A DNA stretch of 64,000 nucleotides from the NCBI GenBank assembly GCA_041671545.1, contig JBAZBI010000011.1, positions 1 through 64,000 of the forward strand, given 5' to 3'. This stretch comes from UBA1563 sp041671545. GTDB taxonomy: Bacteria > Bacteroidota > Ignavibacteria > Ignavibacteriales > Ignavibacteriaceae. The notes under the pieces are model-generated. The model was not told the origin of the DNA. It did no database searches and saw only the letters and a list, made by a program, of their open reading frames with translations. A program made the translations under genes and the position numbers. Each line of letters opens with the position of its first letter. Position 1 is the stretch's first letter. Below, in pieces: positions 60,902 through 64,000 of the stretch.

Positions 60902-62401
60902 CTATTTTAACTTTCTATATAAGTAATATTTAATAAAAAGGTTATTTGTTATTTTTTTTTCGGTGAAAAGATAATGCTCCTTGAAAAATTTATTGTTATA
61001 AATCTCTATCTCGGCATATCGCACGGGTAATGTTTCGCCTGGTGGCATACCAAAAAGTATAATATCAGGTTTACTATCTAACACATACCTAGCATTGGAT
61101 CGATTATGAGAATATACAGGATCGGAATTATTTGAAACTTTTGATAAAGCAATTTCTTTATTTGTTAATCCTAAGACGTCTAATATTTTCATTTTTGAAT
61201 AAAAGCCGAAAGCCCCAATAGCAGAAAGAGCAATAGTTTTGTTGTGCGGAAAATTACTATTGAAATAGTTTGCTGTTATTTCACCATTTTCTATCATCAT
61301 ATAGTTTCTGATCTCAGTTTTATGTAAGAAACTTACCGATAATAAGTTGAACAAAATAATTGTGGCCATAATAAATACAAATATAGATTTTGTTTTTTTG
61401 TCTTCGCCAGAAATTGTTCTTTGCGAAAAATTTAATATGGATGAAGTGATAACCAAAATAAAATATGGCATAATTGGGGTAAAAAATCTATATGAAAACA
61501 TAAAATCACCACCGATAGCTATTATATATATCAAGTAAACAATAAAAACATTGGCATAGTATTTCATTGAATCGGAAAGGGTCTTATAATCTTTAATAGC
61601 TAAAAAGAAAAATAAACTACTCAACGAAATGCTCATAAAAAAACGATAACTATATCTAAAACCTTCTTTAAGTTGTGCAAAATTCGAAGATACTTTAGCG
61701 TGAAAAGTATTTGGAATAATGTCTCCATAATACCAGAATAGCCAAATTAGATATGGAGCTAAAAGTAGCAAATAACTTAAAAGAAGGAAAATGAATGCCT
61801 TCGGGCCTTTTTTAAATTTGTTATTTATGAGCAGATAGAATAGCCCAAATAAAAAAAACAATAGACCTTCTGGCCGAGTAAGAGTTGCTAATACAGCAAA
61901 GATTACTCCAAGAATTAGATTTAGATTAGATTTGTAAGTAAAGAAATGAAGAAGTGAAATCAAACAGAAAAAACTGAACAATGGACCTTCTAATCCCCCT
62001 CCTATACTCCAAATTAACAAATTGGGGGAAGATGCAAAAAGTAATGTTGCAAGGATGATTTTTTCATTTGAGTTATGATATTCCCTTTTGGCAATTAGAT
62101 AAAACGTATAAACAAGTAATAAATAGCTTAAAACATTAATTAGCAATGCTGAAAACGTGTAATCAAGATTAAATATTTTTAATGCCGCAAGGAGTAAAAC
62201 CCACAGAAAATTTGTATAACCTTGTACATTTTCTCCCACGTTATAAACTAATCCATTTCCAGAAAGAAAATTATTTGCATATCGAAATGAAATAAAAGCA
62301 TCATCGGTAAACCAATTACCAATTATCAAAGAAGTTAGAATAAGAAAAACCACGCTCGCAGAAAACACAACTATAATATTCTTGGTATTACTCATAAACA
62401 A
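60902..62401 (-). CDS. Polytopic membrane protein, GT-C glycosyltransferase-like
   Basis: 499 residues with about 11-12 transmembrane helices. The first loop, WFTDDAFISFRYANNFLSGNGLVYNVGENVQGYTNFLW, contains the acidic Asp-Asp pair, and GYTNFLWVLLL is shared by arabinosyltransferase-like (AftB-type) and related GT-C proteins. The C-terminal ~100 residues are exoplasmic. It overlaps the flippase gene by 14 bases from the first ATG, or 8 from the second ATG (62395). It is similar in plan, though not closely in sequence, to the protein at 56190-57749. Confidence 0.75.
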   Translation of the reverse strand: MFMSNTKNIIVVFSASVVFLILTSLIIGNWFTDDAFISFRYANNFLSGNGLVYNVGENVQGYTNFLWVLLLAALKIFNLDYTFSALLINVLSYLLLVYTFYLIAKREYHNSNEKIILATLLFASSPNLLIWSIGGGLEGPLFSFFCLISLLHFFTYKSNLNLILGVIFAVLATLTRPEGLLFFLFGLFYLLINNKFKKGPKAFIFLLLSYLLLLAPYLIWLFWYYGDIIPNTFHAKVSSNFAQLKEGFRYSYRFFMSISLSSLFFFLAIKDYKTLSDSMKYYANVFIVYLIYIIAIGGDFMFSYRFFTPIMPYFILVITSSILNFSQRTISGEDKKTKSIFVFIMATIILFNLLSVSFLHKTEIRNYMMIENGEITANYFNSNFPHNKTIALSAIGAFGFYSKMKILDVLGLTNKEIALSKVSNNSDPVYSHNRSNARYVLDSKPDIILFGMPPGETLPVRYAEIEIYNNKFFKEHYLFTEKKITNNLFIKYYLYRKLK

Positions 62402-63638
62402 AGAATTCCTTTTTATTATAAGCTACCGTTAGAAAATATAGCTGAACAAAAAACACAATAAATTCAGTAATAATTGTTGCAATAACAGCACCGAGTATTC
62501 CCATCGTTTTAAGTAAAACTATATTTAGTAAAATATTAACCAGTACGGCACTTCCTGTGCTAATTACAGGTATATATTCTTTTCTAATTGAGTTCGAAAT
62601 CACTCCGGTAAAATTATTTAAAAAAATAGCAGGAAGTGCAAGTGAAAGATATTTTAATATTTCTATTGAAGAGAAATATTTATCTCCATAAAAAAAACGA
62701 ACAATTGGATCTGAAAGAATAAAAGCTGTAATAATTAATGATAAACTCATAATTAATAGTAAACCAAAATCTTTTTTGATTCTTACTAATGGAAGACTCC
62801 CATTTTTGAAGTAATGACTCGAGTAATCGCCATACGCGGGGATGACAATTGCGCTTGAAAATATTTGCAATGCCCGATAGAGAGAATAAGCTATAGAATA
62901 GACAGCCACAGCCTTATAGTCTATTATTTGCTGAATTAAAAGAATATCGATTCTATCGTACATCATAACAAAAATTAATCCAACTCCCATAGGAAGTGAA
63001 GAACGCGCTATTTCCTTTAATTCACTGAAACTGAATAATTTTAAATTAATTTTTACATCTATTTTTTTTAAGGGAGCGATTAGTGCTATAAAATAAACTA
63101 CGGAAGAGAAAATAAATGCAAGGAGTAATACTTCTAATCCTAAGTTAAGGAGTAATAGAATTAATAAAACAATAAAAAACGTGACTCTTGAAATAGATAA
63201 AAGTATAAATGAATTTTTGTATAGATTCTTACCATAAAGAACAAGCGTAAAAATTAAACTTAAACTCATTAAAAAGTTTGAAAAACTGATAAGAATAACC
63301 AACCGATAATTTACTGTTTGAGCGAAGGAAAAATATATCAATGGTATCAGGATGAACAAGAAAAATGAAATTAATTTTACAACTAAAACAGTATTGAGTT
63401 TTTTCTGAAAATCATTTCCTGTAGCAGCTTCTCTTTGCAAATAAAATGGGAAACCGAAATCGAAAATTGCTTGGAGAATATTAATGAATGAAAAAATAGT
63501 CGTAACAATTCCAAAATCTGTTTTTGAAATTGTTCGAGCAAGAATCAAATAAAAAATAAAAAAAGTTGCCCGCTCAAGAATTGAATTAAGGAAAACATAT
63601 TTACTATCAGAAAAATATTTCCTCACTCCCTCACCCAC
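62388..63638 (-). CDS. Polysaccharide flippase of the MOP/Wzx family
   Basis: 416 residues from a GTG start (a second GTG lies four codons in). About 12 hydrophobic helices are spread along the chain. The N-terminal LERATFFIFYLILARTISKTDFGIVTTIFSFINILQAIFDFG and the duplicated half from SSLPMGVGLIFVMMYDRIDILLI mark a Wzx-type lipid-linked oligosaccharide flippase. It is the promoter-proximal gene of the second glycan cluster and overlaps the next gene by 14 bases. Different from, and only distantly related to, the flippase at 13195-14484. Confidence 0.88.
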   Translation of the reverse strand: MGEGVRKYFSDSKYVFLNSILERATFFIFYLILARTISKTDFGIVTTIFSFINILQAIFDFGFPFYLQREAATGNDFQKKLNTVLVVKLISFFLFILIPLIYFSFAQTVNYRLVILISFSNFLMSLSLIFTLVLYGKNLYKNSFILLSISRVTFFIVLLILLLLNLGLEVLLLAFIFSSVVYFIALIAPLKKIDVKINLKLFSFSELKEIARSSLPMGVGLIFVMMYDRIDILLIQQIIDYKAVAVYSIAYSLYRALQIFSSAIVIPAYGDYSSHYFKNGSLPLVRIKKDFGLLLIMSLSLIITAFILSDPIVRFFYGDKYFSSIEILKYLSLALPAIFLNNFTGVISNSIRKEYIPVISTGSAVLVNILLNIVLLKTMGILGAVIATIITEFIVFFVQLYFLTVAYNKKEFFVYE

Positions 63639-63720
63639 AACACTTCCAGATCTCGATCATCTCGTTGCTCCAAACTCTAAGAATGCAGAGCTCTTTCTTC
63701 AATGTATCTTCCACAATATT

Positions 63721-64000
63721 TCATATTCCTTTTTTCATCTCTTCAATTTTCTGCATTAGCTCTTGTACTTTCTCAATGGGAATATACTTCGCGAGAAGAG
63801 AAAAGTCGGTTATTTTAACCGGACTTAACTTCATTAAAGCTGGATAATTTGCAGGATCATCGTTTTTCCCGGGAGTCCATTCATATAAATCATTTGGTGT
63901 GCAGTTCAACCATTTGCAAAAATCTTCTATTTGATAGGTCATCAGATTTTTTGCTTTGTTATTCACAATTCGATAGGCTGTATCCTTATGATATCCCTTA
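63721..64000 (-). CDS. Cro/C1-type helix-turn-helix regulator (5' end missing)
   Basis: The frame is open to the window edge (last full codon at 63997-63999), about 92 residues with the start outside. Residues GYHKDTAYRIVNNKAKNLMTYQIEDFCKWLNCTPNDLYEWTP give the recognition helix and following helices of the small Cro/C1-type regulators common in Bacteroidetes. A 45-residue tail follows, ending EKVQELMQKIEEMKKGI, with a short amphipathic helix. The GTG at 63964-63966 lies inside the HTH and is not the true start. It lies 82 bases upstream of the flippase gene on the same strand. Confidence 0.75.
   Translation of the reverse strand, partial: KGYHKDTAYRIVNNKAKNLMTYQIEDFCKWLNCTPNDLYEWTPGKNDDPANYPALMKLSPVKITDFSLLAKYIPIEKVQELMQKIEEMKKGI

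Noticed and set aside
1..64000. tRNA, rRNA, CRISPR arrays, prophage or conjugative genes
   Set aside because: None seen on reading the intergenic regions; a dedicated covariance or repeat search was not possible here.

Overview
The window looks like a low-GC chromosome fragment from the Ignavibacteriota (Ignavibacterium/Melioribacter-like), within the Fibrobacterota-Chlorobiota-Bacteroidota group. The reasons are type IX secretion (T9SS) C-terminal sorting domains with the YPNPFNP motif, a gingipain-family peptidase resembling PorU, Ycf48-type propeller proteins, YfhO-type membrane proteins, an HYC_CC_PP-type small secreted protein, and promoter candidates of the Bacteroidetes TAnnTTTG type. 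Placement is inferred from gene content; there is no rRNA in the window. I saw no tRNA, rRNA or CRISPR array.

Layout. 1-6456: end of a malic enzyme gene, a small Cys-rich exported protein, an unknown membrane-anchored protein, a complete IS1634-family insertion sequence (3011-4662) between two identical 249-bp direct repeats, and glutamate dehydrogenase. 6728-8508 (minus): LytTR response regulator and LytS-type kinase. 8715-23168 (plus): a surface-glycan cluster with GT2, GT4 and GT-A glycosyltransferases, a YfhO-type protein, a Wzx-type flippase, five SAM methyltransferases, and an FdtA/FdtB pair for a 3-amino-3,6-dideoxy sugar; a seven-bladed Ycf48-type lipoprotein sits inside it with its own promoter candidate and terminator. 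23238-25543 (minus): HU, a glycosyltransferase and a methyltransferase.

25670-44364: mostly housekeeping and stand-alone genes. These include a double-receiver/PEP-synthase ATP-grasp protein, a decayed sigma-factor/TonB-domain locus, an alpha/beta hydrolase, a membrane-bound CHASE2-sigma54 activator, a YyaL-type protein, a TlpA-type thioredoxin, a PLP decarboxylase, an orphan MlaF-type ATPase, prolyl-tRNA synthetase, a BglII-like restriction-modification pair, a metallophosphoesterase with a PQQ-like propeller, and a HAD phosphatase.

44420-55200 (minus): a T9SS block in which a 1783-residue C25 peptidase with an ILEI-type domain is followed by three proteins with T9SS sorting domains (one with 14 Ycf48 repeats) and an outer-membrane protein. 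55248-63638 (minus): a second glycan cluster (flippase, two GT-C-like membrane proteins, GT32, GT4, WecG/TagA/CpsF and a frameshifted GT2). The window ends in a truncated Cro/C1-type regulator.

Working together: the two glycan clusters probably build and export surface polysaccharide, and the T9SS block supplies a candidate processing peptidase and substrates destined for the outer surface. Cargo anchoring to an A-type LPS is known in Bacteroidetes, so their proximity is suggestive but unproven here.
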